A stretch of 34,042 nt of DNA from JAEXNA01 sp050486105 (GTDB lineage: Bacteria; Vulcanimicrobiota; Xenobia; Xenobiales; JADMJV01). A model generated the notes under the pieces. It saw only the letters and a list, made by a program, of their open reading frames with translations. It was not told where the DNA came from and did not search any database. The DNA lies in contig JBJHCR010000027.1 of the NCBI GenBank assembly GCA_050486105.1, positions 1-34,042 on the forward strand. The letters run 5' to 3'. The position numbers and the translations under genes were made by a program. Positions within the stretch are counted from its first letter, which is position 1, and the number at the start of each line of letters is the position of its first letter. Below, piece by piece: positions 7,112 to 14,909 of this stretch.

Positions 7112-9052
7112 TCAGCAGTCAAGGTTTTCTAGGACCTTCGATTCCTCGGGGTCGGATTCGCTGCATCTGCTTGAGGATTGGCGGTGTCCAGTGCCAAAGG
7201 TAGGGATATCCTCTACCACTCCGTGGGCCAGGCGGTTCGGGTCGAGGCGGGAGGCGAGTTCTTCGTAGTCACCAGCGAGTTTGTCATCACCCGAGCGACG
7301 TTCCAAGTCAGCCAGGATGAGGGCGTCAATGGCGGCGCTGTTGCAAACAGGGTTGGTGCGGAGTGCCTGCAACAAGTAAGGTCGAGCTTCATCAAGGCGG
7401 CCTTGGGCCCACAAGATAGCACCCAAGGTGCCCTGGCAATTCGGGGATCTGGGAGTTTTATCAAGCGCTGCGCGAGCCAGACGCTCTCCCTTCGCTAGGT
7501 CGCCCCAACATTGCAGACAGCACCAAGCGAGAGCGTTCTCCAGAAGGGCGTCCTGGAACCCCCCAGGAAACTCCATTTTCTCGATCTGCTCGGCGACCTC
7601 TCCAGCCTCACGATGCTTCCGGGCCAGAGTCAAGTAGAAGTACCTAGTTGCGAGTTCTCGAGGTCCGGGAACTTTGAGAAGATCGGCCGCGTCAAGGTAC
7701 TTGAGGGCACCCAAGAAGTCGCTTTCGTCTGCGGCCTTGCTGGCGAGAAACGCGTTTCGTTCGAACTCGTCGAACTCTAGCTTCGAAGGCGGATGTTTAA
7801 AGGCATGCCACAAATTAAGTCCATCGGAAGGGGCTATTTCGGTCTGATGGGGTATCAGTGAGGCGAGGCCGAGAAACGCATTCATAAGAATCCAGGATTT
7901 GAGGATTCCAGCGGGCCAGCCCTGTCCCCAAGTTGAGAGAAGAACGCCGTACCCAAGAAGAGCGGCACACAGGTTGGCGAAGGGTCCGGCTATCACAAAG
8001 AGTACGAACCGCCAAAGTGGCGTAGAGGACCTGCGCAGGACGAAGACCGCACCACAGTTGGGGGTTCCTCGGATGCGAATGAGCAGTTCTCGCCAGTGCC
8101 ACGTCTTGACCGTTACCCCTTGACCAAGTTGGAACTCATACGGCCGCAAGGCGAGAAGTTGCCCCGCAACCAAGTGCGCCCCTTCGTGCAGAAGGATGGC
8201 GATCAGGTTGAACGGCAAGAGCCAGAGTAGTCCAATGATCGCTTGGTGAGTTTTCCCCGCAGGTCCATGGGCGAGAGTCCAGGCTAGGTCCCCAACCAAC
8301 ACTATCGCCACAGCTGTATAGAAGGCAAACGTGGACCTGAAGCCCCATCGTTGCTCGCGACGGTGGCAAGGTTGGCAAAGACATCGCCCGTGCTCAGCGG
8401 AGAAGGCGCACTCGACCTCACTGCTCCAACCGCATTTCGAGCATTCATAGGGTGGCTTCTCAGGAAAAGGTTTGGAATCCGGCCAAAGCTTTCGCAAAAG
8501 AACATACACGACCGCTCCAACTCCGATTCCTGTAATCACCCACAGCCACGGCTGCACTCTTGGCCCCCCGTAAATGGGCACCGCAACCAGGGCCGCCATT
8601 CCAGCAACGGTGGCGACTAGCAGAGTGAAAAAAAATCGATTGTCGTTGTGCGGGTCGTGCGGTCGAGGGTCACGGAGATCCTGGAAAAGCTCGGAGTTCC
8701 AATCGATTCCGTGTTGCCGGAGGAAAGACGAAGTGGCATGGGTTTCGCTAAAGGTGAGGCCTTCAAGCAGGTGGTGAGTATGTATCGTTCCACCTGCCGC
8801 CGCTGAGGCGGCCGTGATGGCCTCCTCGAAAGCTAAGCTAAATTGACCGTTGCTCTTCTCAGGCGGTTCCTCTGGGAATTGTGGTTTTTCGTCAATGCCG
8901 GCACTCTTGAGACATTCTCGCCCTGAACCGAGTTCTTGCATCCAGACTCCAATGAGAAGGTCTCGAGTCTCCACGCAAGATCGGCCTGCAGCGTTCGCCT
9001 CTTGAGCAGCCGCGACGAATGCAGCCCTTGCAAGATTTGTAAAAACACTCAC
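7112..9052 (-). CDS. Clp-N / zinc-ribbon / M50 site-2-protease-like / TPR multidomain membrane protein
   Basis: 646 residues with an unusual domain order. Residues 1-125 look like the double Clp-N repeat of ClpA/ClpC (FTNLARAAFVAAAQEA...ETRDLLIG and FSLAFEEAITAA...HTHHLLEG), which in those ATPases binds adaptors and substrates; no AAA module follows. Two hydrophobic segments (about 141-160, 168-186) precede a zinc ribbon (C204, C207, then C224, C226, C229). Further membrane helices carry LLHEGAH with HExxH at 289-293, and a second motif LIPHQTEIAPSDG ending in DG at 410-411, as expected for intramembrane M50 metalloproteases. Residues 435-605 form paired helices of TPR type. The start is GTG 9052 with a weak ribosome site. 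It is not in an obvious operon. The peptidase call is good; the physiological target is unknown. Confidence 0.85.
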   Translation of the reverse strand: MSVFTNLARAAFVAAAQEANAAGRSCVETRDLLIGVWMQELGSGRECLKSAGIDEKPQFPEEPPEKSNGQFSLAFEEAITAASAAAGGTIHTHHLLEGLTFSETHATSSFLRQHGIDWNSELFQDLRDPRPHDPHNDNRFFFTLLVATVAGMAALVAVPIYGGPRVQPWLWVITGIGVGAVVYVLLRKLWPDSKPFPEKPPYECSKCGWSSEVECAFSAEHGRCLCQPCHRREQRWGFRSTFAFYTAVAIVLVGDLAWTLAHGPAGKTHQAIIGLLWLLPFNLIAILLHEGAHLVAGQLLALRPYEFQLGQGVTVKTWHWRELLIRIRGTPNCGAVFVLRRSSTPLWRFVLFVIAGPFANLCAALLGYGVLLSTWGQGWPAGILKSWILMNAFLGLASLIPHQTEIAPSDGLNLWHAFKHPPSKLEFDEFERNAFLASKAADESDFLGALKYLDAADLLKVPGPRELATRYFYLTLARKHREAGEVAEQIEKMEFPGGFQDALLENALAWCCLQCWGDLAKGERLARAALDKTPRSPNCQGTLGAILWAQGRLDEARPYLLQALRTNPVCNSAAIDALILADLERRSGDDKLAGDYEELASRLDPNRLAHGVVEDIPTFGTGHRQSSSRCSESDPEESKVLENLDC

Positions 9053-9299
9053 TCTGGTGTGTTCGGCGAGAAAACTCGAATTACTGGTCGATGAGAAAGA
9101 AGAAGACCCCTCGCTTCGATCGACGTTTCGCTGTGTGCTGGACCCTTCCGCGAGTTCCTAGCGTTCTTCGGTGGGCAGGCCCTGGAGGTGGTTCAGATAT
9201 TTTAAGCTGCGGCCACGGAAGAGACTTTTGTCTTGGGAGGGGACAGTGGGGGTATGCAGCGGATGACAAACTTTGGTCCAAAGGAGTCGGCGGTTGCTT

Positions 9300-10226
9300 C
9301 TACGGACCAAAATCCACCAGGGTGGTGGGATTGCGCGGAGGTTCGGCCGGGGGGTCAGGGGCTTTCCCTTCCACCACTAAAGCGCCCCTGTCGGTGCCCA
9401 CTCGGGTCAGCTTCAGTCGCACGTTCTTGGGGAGAAAGGTGCCGGGATCGAAGGTGAAGGTGTCCCCGCGCTGCTCGACTCCCAAGTCTGCCATATCTTT
9501 GCCGCCTAGGGCGGCAGCGATGGAGACCACGATGCGAGGAACGGGCACCACTCCGAAAACTCGACTTTTCTCGAGTTTGAACTGCACTCGGTTTTCAGAG
9601 TCCACACTGAGTTTGCCATTCACTTCGAAAGGGATGCCGATGAGCCGATCGACTTTCCCCGAGAGTTTCAGGCGGTCCCCAGGTCGAGCCTCGATACTCA
9701 GGTCTCGGAGTCCGTTTTTCTCCAGGGTGTCTTCACCAAGTTTCAGGGCTGAGGCTTTCAGGGTTTTTCCAGGAATTCTAAGCTTGAGTTCCCCAACGGT
9801 TATGGGAGTGTCTTGGAGTTCATCGAAGGGCGGCAAGGGAAGTTCTCCGCCCCGGCTCTCCAAAAGCTTATCTAGGGAGAGGGTGTCCCCGAGGAGGCGG
9901 TTGAGGTCGCTCACCCCGACTTGGAGTTTCTCCACTTCGAAGTCCGGGGTCTTGAAGTTGGTGACGGTGAGGCGATCCCTGGACGGGTCGATCTGAATCG
10001 GGCCCACTTCGGAGCGTTCTTGTTGGAGTTGATCAACCTTTCCGCGCAGCTTTCGGTTCTCTGCGAGCAACTCTTCGTAGGTGGGAGAATTCGGCAGGAA
10101 ACTGTCCGAGGGTTTATTGTCCGGGCTCGGCTTTTCTCTGCCCACGGGGCTGCCGATTCCAAGCTCGGTTCTCTCGAGCCGAACGGGAGTGAAGCTATGG
10201 CTGGCACCTAAGGGTGAGGTGGGCAT
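9300..10226 (-). CDS. Uncharacterised protein with coiled coil and beta-rich LmeA/DUF2993-like region
   Basis: 308 residues, no signal peptide or membrane helix. Residues 1-50 are low complexity and rich in Ser/Pro; 51-75 form a short coiled coil (YEELLAENRKLRGKVDQLQQ). The remainder is beta-rich with repeated strands such as DRLTVTNFKTPDFEVEKLQV, GELKLRIPGKTLKASALKL and GDRLKLSGKVDRLIGIPFEV, reminiscent of DUF2993/LmeA lipid-binding domains, but this is a pattern impression, not a firm match. The C-terminus is Pro-rich. ATG 10226 lies 13 bases after the stop of a repeated peptide (10240-10299), and the AGGA in that stop region may serve as ribosome site. Probably co-transcribed with the EF-hand gene upstream. 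Confidence 0.7.
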   Translation of the reverse strand: MPTSPLGASHSFTPVRLERTELGIGSPVGREKPSPDNKPSDSFLPNSPTYEELLAENRKLRGKVDQLQQERSEVGPIQIDPSRDRLTVTNFKTPDFEVEKLQVGVSDLNRLLGDTLSLDKLLESRGGELPLPPFDELQDTPITVGELKLRIPGKTLKASALKLGEDTLEKNGLRDLSIEARPGDRLKLSGKVDRLIGIPFEVNGKLSVDSENRVQFKLEKSRVFGVVPVPRIVVSIAAALGGKDMADLGVEQRGDTFTFDPGTFLPKNVRLKLTRVGTDRGALVVEGKAPDPPAEPPRNPTTLVDFGP

Positions 10227-10239
10227 GGCGAGGGGAGTC

Positions 10240-10299
10240 CTAGAAAGTGAAGTTGGCTTTGGTATCTATTCTCGCTGGGTCCAGGCCGACCTCCTGAAA
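10240..10299 (-). repeat. Second, in-frame copy of the EF-hand protein's C-terminal peptide
   Basis: Reading on in the same frame past the EF-hand gene stop (10345-10347), codons at 10299-10240 encode EVGLDPARIDTKANFTF followed by TAG. The EF-hand protein itself ends EVGLDPARIDLKMNFTL: 14 of 17 residues match. Many identical residues use different synonymous codons (for example GGC/GGA, CTG/CTT, GAC/GAT, CCA/CCG, GCG/GCA, AGA/CGC). This argues for an old duplication under protein-level selection rather than a recent copy. A GTG at 10326 would give a 28-residue peptide. Its TAG merges with the AGGA before the next gene. Confidence 0.7.
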
Positions 10300-10344
10300 C
10301 CGAACTGTTGGTCGGGGGAGGGTCACAGCGTTTGGGCGAACAGC

Positions 10345-10650
10345 TTATAAAGTGAAGTTCATCTTCAGGTCTATGCGTGCCGGATCAAGTCCGACCTCTC
10401 GAAGCTCGACGGTGCCCCTCATATTGTCCTGCTGGATACGATGAACTCTGCCTCCTGAGAGCCATACGTCTTCCCCGTACTCGAAGTAGAGATGTTCCAT
10501 CTCTCGCCCTCGAAGTACTCCGTCTCCATCCTGGTCTAGGGCTTTGAGTTCGTCAAACTTCTTGACCACTTCTCGGTCTTCAATCTTTCGGTTCTTGTCG
10601 GCATCGATGCCGAAACGCATAGAGATATTCATGCTTCCCATGGTATTCAA
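10345..10650 (-). CDS. Small EF-hand calcium-binding protein
   Basis: 101 residues with two EF-hand loops. Loop 1 is DADKNRKIEDREV (residues 16-28); loop 2 is DQDGDGVLRGREM (39-51), a canonical D-x-D-G-D-G-x-L-x-x-x-E calcium loop. The spacing between the two fits a paired EF-hand unit. The rest (residues 52-101) is beta-like and ends EVGLDPARIDLKMNFTL, a peptide found again just downstream. The start is TTG 10650 (or ATG 10641 or 10632); no good ribosome site is visible and the frame stays open further upstream, so the true N-terminus is uncertain. It diverges from the tetR gene across about 105 bp and lies upstream of the uncharacterised gene ending at 9300. Calcium sensing is inferred from the loops only. 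Confidence 0.8.
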   Translation of the reverse strand: MNTMGSMNISMRFGIDADKNRKIEDREVVKKFDELKALDQDGDGVLRGREMEHLYFEYGEDVWLSGGRVHRIQQDNMRGTVELREVGLDPARIDLKMNFTL

Positions 10651-10714
10651 TAGAGCCGGAATTTTTGTGACCTCAAGATTGACAAATCCCCAGCTTTTCA
10701 GATGGGACGATTGT

Positions 10715-10749
10715 TCGATATCGACTTGAACGAACGGTCGTGCTAAAAT
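10715..10749 (+). promoter_or_regulatory. Candidate promoter and operator of the tetR gene (leaderless?)
   Basis: An extended -10 box TGCTAAAAT (TG at 10741-10742, TAAAAT at 10744-10749) lies directly before ATG 10756, so a start site about seven bases downstream would coincide with the ATG and give a leaderless mRNA. No ribosome-binding site is visible. A perfect 10-bp palindrome TCGATATCGA at 10715-10724 sits at the -35 side and could be a TetR-type operator also controlling the divergent EF-hand gene. Confidence 0.5.
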
Positions 10750-10755
10750 TGGCTC

Positions 10756-11406
10756 ATGACAACCAAGGGTGAAGAGACTCGGCTGAGGATTCTCAAAGAA
10801 GCCTTAGAGCAAGTGAGCAAGGTGGGCTTTGAAGGCTTGACTATTGGAACTCTGGCTGAGCGCCTGGGACTGTCCAAGAGCGGCTTATTCGCCCACTTTG
10901 GGTCTCGAGAAGATTTGCAACTGGCGACTTTGGACCTAGCTGCCTCGGAGTTCCGCCGCGACATCTTGGAGCCTGCGGTAAAAAAGCCCCGGGGCTTGCC
11001 AAGGCTGATGAGCCTGCTGGCTCATTGGTTTGCCCGATACCCTCAGGGGGGTTGCGTGTTTCTGGCGGGCTCGGCCGAATACGACGATCGCCCAGGCAAG
11101 ATGCACCAGGCCCTGCAAAGCCTCCATCGAGAATGGCGTGCCTCCTTGGCGCGCGCTGTTTTGTACTGTGTGGAGACCGGGGAACTCCTGCCCGAGACAG
11201 ACCCGGAGCAAGTGGCCTTCGAGATTTTCGCATTTTCGGCGGGAGCTCACCACGATCTTCGCCTGTACGGTGAATCCGAGACCAGCGAGCGACTCCGCCG
11301 AGCGGTAGAACGATTGTTGAGAAGTTTCGGCGCTCCAGCTGAGGGCCTCGAGTGGCCCCCAACTGAGGGTGCCACCCTTTCTGAGGGTGCCACCCTTTCG
11401 AGCTAA
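10756..11406 (+). CDS. TetR-family transcriptional regulator
   Basis: 216 residues. The N-terminal helix-turn-helix is typical: TRLRILKEALEQVSKVGFEG, LTIGTLAERLGLSKSGLFAHF (about residues 30-50). The C-terminal ligand/dimer domain runs to about residue 195 and contains GGCVFLAGSAEYDD. A repressor that senses a small hydrophobic ligand is the usual role. Same-strand hydrolase and thioesterase genes follow after 51 bases, so it probably controls these lipid- or ester-related enzymes and itself. The last residues, TEGATLSEGATLSS, come from an 18-bp tandem repeat and look like an extension beyond the normal family end. Confidence 0.92.
   Translation: MTTKGEETRLRILKEALEQVSKVGFEGLTIGTLAERLGLSKSGLFAHFGSREDLQLATLDLAASEFRRDILEPAVKKPRGLPRLMSLLAHWFARYPQGGCVFLAGSAEYDDRPGKMHQALQSLHREWRASLARAVLYCVETGELLPETDPEQVAFEIFAFSAGAHHDLRLYGESETSERLRRAVERLLRSFGAPAEGLEWPPTEGATLSEGATLSS
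11363..11398. repeat. 18-bp tandem repeat containing two palindromes at the tetR 3' end
   Basis: CTGAGGGTGCCACCCTTT is present twice without a break (11363-11380, 11381-11398). Each unit holds the perfect dyad AGGGTG-C-CACCCT (11366-11378 and 11384-11396). It is in frame with tetR and adds EGATLS-type residues. It could form two short hairpins between tetR and the hydrolase gene or act as a paired protein-binding site. Confidence 0.85.
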
Positions 11407-11457
11407 GCTGAAAGCTGATCGATCTCTAGACGAACCCTGGAAGGTAAATTTGAAGAC

Positions 11458-12309
11458 ATGTCTCTAAAGAAAAGCACGATTGTTCGCACGGCTTTTGCTC
11501 TCAAGTATAAATTTGCCGGAGCCCTAACTCGATGGCACCCGAGGGCAGGTACGGGTTTGCTTTTGAGCTACGCTTTAAAACCAGAGCGGCGCGGCTCCCC
11601 CGACCTCCTGCCAGAACAGCTTCCCGATTGGCAAGAATGGATGAATTTTGAAGGGCATCGGGTGGCGCTCTATCGCTGGCTGGGAACCGGGCCCACCATT
11701 TTTGTGGGGCACGGTTGGAGCAGCAGTGCGTTTCGCCTGATCGCCTTGATTCAGCTCCTGAGGGATGCAGGCTATGGAGTGGTCGCTTGCGACCACCTGG
11801 GACACGGACGCTCCAGCGGCCATAGGGCAAATCTGCCCAGGTTCGCTCGGCTCTCTCAGCGGATCATCGAGACTCAGGGTCCCATCGCCGCTGCCGTGGG
11901 TCATTCTTTGGGGGGAGCGGCTTTGGCGGTGAGTCGAAGCCTGAACGCTTGGGAGCTACCTATCGTCTTGCTGGCTGCCCCGGCAGAGCCTCGGGTCTGG
12001 TTTCAGCAGATTCGGGACAAACTCGGCCTCTCATCGCACTCCTATGAAGAGATGATCGCCACCTTGGAACGAGAAGAGGGACTGACTTTTGATAAGTTCA
12101 CCCCAGAAACCACCATGGCTGCCGTCAAGTCGCCCACTCTGGTGGTTCACGGTGAAGCCGACGAGGTGATCAGCATCGCCGACGGCCGGCGGTACTTGAT
12201 TGGAGACTCGGTGGATTGGCTGGAATTGCCCGGCGTGGGCCACAGCAAGGTGGCTCGGCACCCCCAAACATTTGAGCGGCTTTTGACTTGGTTGGAGGAG
12301 GTTCTATGA
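11458..12309 (+). CDS. Alpha/beta-hydrolase (esterase/lipase-like)
   Basis: 283 residues with a complete alpha/beta-hydrolase core. The oxyanion strand is IFVGHGWSSSAFRL (81-94), the nucleophile elbow GHSLGG has Ser150, the acid is Asp235 in VVHGEADEVI, and the base is His262 in LPGVGHSKVA. The DHLGHGRSSG strand (112-121) is also characteristic. No signal peptide: cytoplasmic. It follows tetR on the same strand and overlaps the thioesterase gene by four bases (ATGA), so hydrolase and thioesterase are translated from one message. An ester or thioester substrate is likely; the exact compound cannot be told. Confidence 0.92.
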   Translation: MSLKKSTIVRTAFALKYKFAGALTRWHPRAGTGLLLSYALKPERRGSPDLLPEQLPDWQEWMNFEGHRVALYRWLGTGPTIFVGHGWSSSAFRLIALIQLLRDAGYGVVACDHLGHGRSSGHRANLPRFARLSQRIIETQGPIAAAVGHSLGGAALAVSRSLNAWELPIVLLAAPAEPRVWFQQIRDKLGLSSHSYEEMIATLEREEGLTFDKFTPETTMAAVKSPTLVVHGEADEVISIADGRRYLIGDSVDWLELPGVGHSKVARHPQTFERLLTWLEEVL

Positions 12310-12839
12310 ATCTTTACGGGCGCTTCTTTTGGATTCTGTTTCGCGCACTGTGGGAGCGAGTTCGGGTAGAGCCAGGACATCCTTGCCGCACCTCCTTTTT
12401 GGTCTGGCCTCAAGACCTCGACCTCAACCTGCATCTCAATAACGGCCGCTACTTGACAGTTATGGACTTAGGGCGGCTGGACTTCATGGGGAAAACGGGC
12501 ACTCTCTGGGGGGCTCTAAGACGGGGTTGGCTGCCGGTACTGGGGGCCACTCAAATGGTCTTTCGACGGCCTCTCAAACCTTTTCAGCGCTACCAAGTGG
12601 AGACCACTCTCGAGTACTGGGACGACAAATGGTTCGTCATGCGTCAGCACTTTATCGCCGACGGTCAACTTTTTGCCACCGGCAGAGTTCGCGGGTTGTT
12701 CCGCTCTCGGGGCTCCAATGTTTCCCCTGCTGAAGTGCTCAAGCTCTCTTCCTGGGCGGGGGTGCAGACTCCGCCCCTGTCCCCGGACCTGAAGCTCTGG
12801 TTGGATTCCCTCGAGCCTCTGGTGGAGGACATGCGTTGA
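12306..12839 (+). CDS. Hot-dog-fold acyl-CoA thioesterase-like protein (THEM6/4HBT_2 type)
   Basis: 177 residues. The motif DLDLNLHLNNGRYLTVMDLGR is characteristic of the 4-hydroxybenzoyl-CoA thioesterase superfamily, subgroup containing THEM6-like proteins, in which D-x-N-x-H-x-N-N-x-x-Y marks the active-site region. Later, GATQMVFRRPLKPFQRYQVE and QHFIADGQLFATGRVRGLFR fit the remaining hot-dog strands. The start is ATG 12306 with GGAGGAGG just upstream and an ATGA overlap with the hydrolase stop; a start at 12288 would lie inside that ribosome site. Likely hydrolyses an acyl-thioester, working with the preceding hydrolase. Confidence 0.87.
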   Translation: MNLYGRFFWILFRALWERVRVEPGHPCRTSFLVWPQDLDLNLHLNNGRYLTVMDLGRLDFMGKTGTLWGALRRGWLPVLGATQMVFRRPLKPFQRYQVETTLEYWDDKWFVMRQHFIADGQLFATGRVRGLFRSRGSNVSPAEVLKLSSWAGVQTPPLSPDLKLWLDSLEPLVEDMR

Positions 12840-13065
12840 TCTCCCTGAGGGATGTGGACGCGAGACGAGGCGGACACCCTCCGGGTGGTAGCGCATCGAC
12901 ATAAGTAACACCGCTGAAGGATCATTGGACTGCCCTTTTCCTTAATATGGTGGTCTCTAGGCAGAAACTCCTTGGCCAGAGAAGGTTTCACTTCGCAGGT
13001 TCCGTTGTTCCCAAAGATGAAGGTCGAGGCTCGATGAGATATCCGTCGTTTCGGAGGACAAGCCT

Positions 13066-14709
13066 ATGATGATAAGATCGATGTTTCTCGTGCTCGTGGT
13101 GGGACTGCTGACTTTCCCCGCCTGGGCCGAGGACTACTTGGTTCCCCTGGACGACCGTCCGGCGAATCGGCTGTTCGTAGAACAGTTGGCTCGGATCGGT
13201 CGTCCTCAAGAGCCCTTGAGAACCGTTCCTCGACATCTTCTGGGTCGCTTTTTCACCCCTGGAGACTGCAGCGGGATCGCCGAATGGGTGCAGCAGCGAG
13301 CTCGCCCTGGAGACACGTTGTTCGTCTCGGCGGACATGTGGTTGTACGGAGGCTTGGTGGCTTCACGCACCGCCTCGGTAACTCCTGAGCAGGTGAAGGA
13401 ACGTCTGGCCGCTCTGCAAGCTCTCTCGGACAAAGGGGTTAAGCTGCACGTCCTGGCCACCATACCCCGTCTTTCTTTAAGAACCTCCGACCAACAAGCG
13501 GCCTATGAGCGCGCTTTGGCCGATTGGGCGGTCAAGCCCGAGTTGCCTTCGGCCCGAGAGCTGAGGGCTCTCATCGACCAAGAGGAGTTGGGGGATTTCG
13601 CTCCCCAGAACGTGCCCGTCGAACCTCTAGCCGAGTATCTCGAGGTTCGAATCCGTAACACCGACACCATCATTGAGCTTATTCGTATGGCAGGACATGG
13701 CGCTTTCGAATCTCTGGTTCTAGGTCAAGACGATTCTCACAAGACCGGAATTCATAAATTTGAGCATACCGAACTCCACCAAGCCATCGAAGACTTTAAA
13801 GCTTCGTCAGGAGTCACCCTGCTCTCTGGAATCGACGAACTCACCATGAACATGGTGGCCGGTGAGTTCGCTCGTCGCCACGGACACACCGTCAGTATGC
13901 GGGTGATCTACAGCGAACCCGAGGCGGCCGATAAGGTTCCGCCTTTGGAAACGATACCCTTAGGGCGCATGGTTGAGCAGCATCTCGTACTTTCGGGAGC
14001 CCGTCTGCATCAAGGGGACGGAGCCGAGGTGGATCTCTTCGTTTATGTACCCTCGGATAAACCTTGGGGTCTGCCCGGTGAGGAGCGCCGCCCCCAATCC
14101 GAGCAGTTCGTCTTGCAGGTCAGTCAGGCCATGGAAAGCGGACGGCGAGTGGCGGTGGCCGATCTCTCGCTGGTGAACCGTATGGACCCTTTTTTGGCCG
14201 AGTCGGTCTTGGATCGGTTGAAGCTTTATGAGCTTCAAGGGTTCGCTTCTTGGAACACTCCGGCGAACACCGTGGGGACAGTGATCGCTCAGGTGGTTAA
14301 CCATCGGATTGCCGAAACCAGTCCCTCCTGGACCTTGAATCAGCGTCTGGAGAGTGAGAAAACTCACCAAGCCTTCCTCATTGCCCGAATGATCGATGAT
14401 TTCGGCTATCAAACGGTGGTTCGTGATGAGGTGCGACCCATGGCAGCCGATCTCCCTGCGGTTTCCGACCCCCTCTTGAACCTTTTCGGTCCGGTGGGCA
14501 CCACCATCCGTCTAAGGCTGGTGGAGTGGGCCAACAAGACGTTCGAGAACCACTTTTTGGGGCAAAAGTTCTGTCTGCAACCGCAAGGAAAACAGGTCCA
14601 GTTTCACCGGTCAAAACTCGAAGTCGTCTTGCCCTGGGGACGCCTCTTTGAAGTGGAAGCGCGCCTGGACGTGCGGCTCTCCCTCACCGGTGAGGATTGC
14701 CCAGATTAG
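13066..14709 (+). CDS. DUF4127 family exported protein
   Basis: 547 residues with a signal peptide (hydrophobic about residues 6-18, likely cleavage after PAWA at 21). Family hallmarks: YLVPLDDRPANRLF right after the signal, LFVSADMWLYGGLVASR, LVLGQDDSHKTGIH, SGIDELTMNMVAGEFAR, VAVADLSLVNRMD and QGFASWNTPANTVGTVIAQ. The Asp pairs and the Trp-Asn-Thr segment are conserved in DUF4127, whose biochemical role is unknown to me. The start ATG 13066 has GGAGG eight bases upstream (13053-13057). It has no operon partner; 226 bases separate it from the thioesterase gene. Probably periplasmic. Confidence 0.9.
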   Translation: MMIRSMFLVLVVGLLTFPAWAEDYLVPLDDRPANRLFVEQLARIGRPQEPLRTVPRHLLGRFFTPGDCSGIAEWVQQRARPGDTLFVSADMWLYGGLVASRTASVTPEQVKERLAALQALSDKGVKLHVLATIPRLSLRTSDQQAAYERALADWAVKPELPSARELRALIDQEELGDFAPQNVPVEPLAEYLEVRIRNTDTIIELIRMAGHGAFESLVLGQDDSHKTGIHKFEHTELHQAIEDFKASSGVTLLSGIDELTMNMVAGEFARRHGHTVSMRVIYSEPEAADKVPPLETIPLGRMVEQHLVLSGARLHQGDGAEVDLFVYVPSDKPWGLPGEERRPQSEQFVLQVSQAMESGRRVAVADLSLVNRMDPFLAESVLDRLKLYELQGFASWNTPANTVGTVIAQVVNHRIAETSPSWTLNQRLESEKTHQAFLIARMIDDFGYQTVVRDEVRPMAADLPAVSDPLLNLFGPVGTTIRLRLVEWANKTFENHFLGQKFCLQPQGKQVQFHRSKLEVVLPWGRLFEVEARLDVRLSLTGEDCPD

Positions 14710-14807
14710 GACCTTTCGAGCATTCAAATGGTCGCAAGAGCAAACCGATCGTTATGGCCTCGGCCCTGAGGTCGTCGAATTCCTAGCTTGAGATGTCCTG
14801 CAATCTT

Positions 14808-14820
14808 CACCCTAAGGGTG
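14808..14820. promoter_or_regulatory. Palindrome CACCCT-A-AGGGTG upstream of the glycine-zipper gene
   Basis: A perfect 13-bp dyad about 90 bp before the start at 14910, in the 200-bp gap after the DUF4127 gene. Just beyond it, AAGGGTGCACTC is nearly repeated as AAGGGGTGGACTC. A core ACCCTAAGGGT recurs at 33840-33850 before folD, and inverted half-sites make up the repeat at 11363-11398. It could be an operator or a small hairpin. Confidence 0.35.
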
Positions 14821-14909
14821 CACTCCGAAGGGGTGGACTCAGAGTTTGACGAAAAACTTTCTGTCATTAGGGTTGGAGTTTGCGCTCCATTCATGGTACA
14901 AAGAAGGTC

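Noticed and set aside
9091..9996. Long plus-strand frame of 301 codons
   Set aside because: Mostly antisense to the gene at 9300-10226; its Ser/Arg/Pro-rich product has no recognisable motif, and codon use fits the minus-strand gene.
12877..12889. CACCC-TCC-GGGTG after the thioesterase gene as a terminator
   Set aside because: Only a 5-bp stem with no T-tract; too weak to call.
13644..13654. GGTTCGAATCC resembling a tRNA T-arm
   Set aside because: It lies inside the well-supported DUF4127 coding sequence and I see no acceptor, D or anticodon stems around it.
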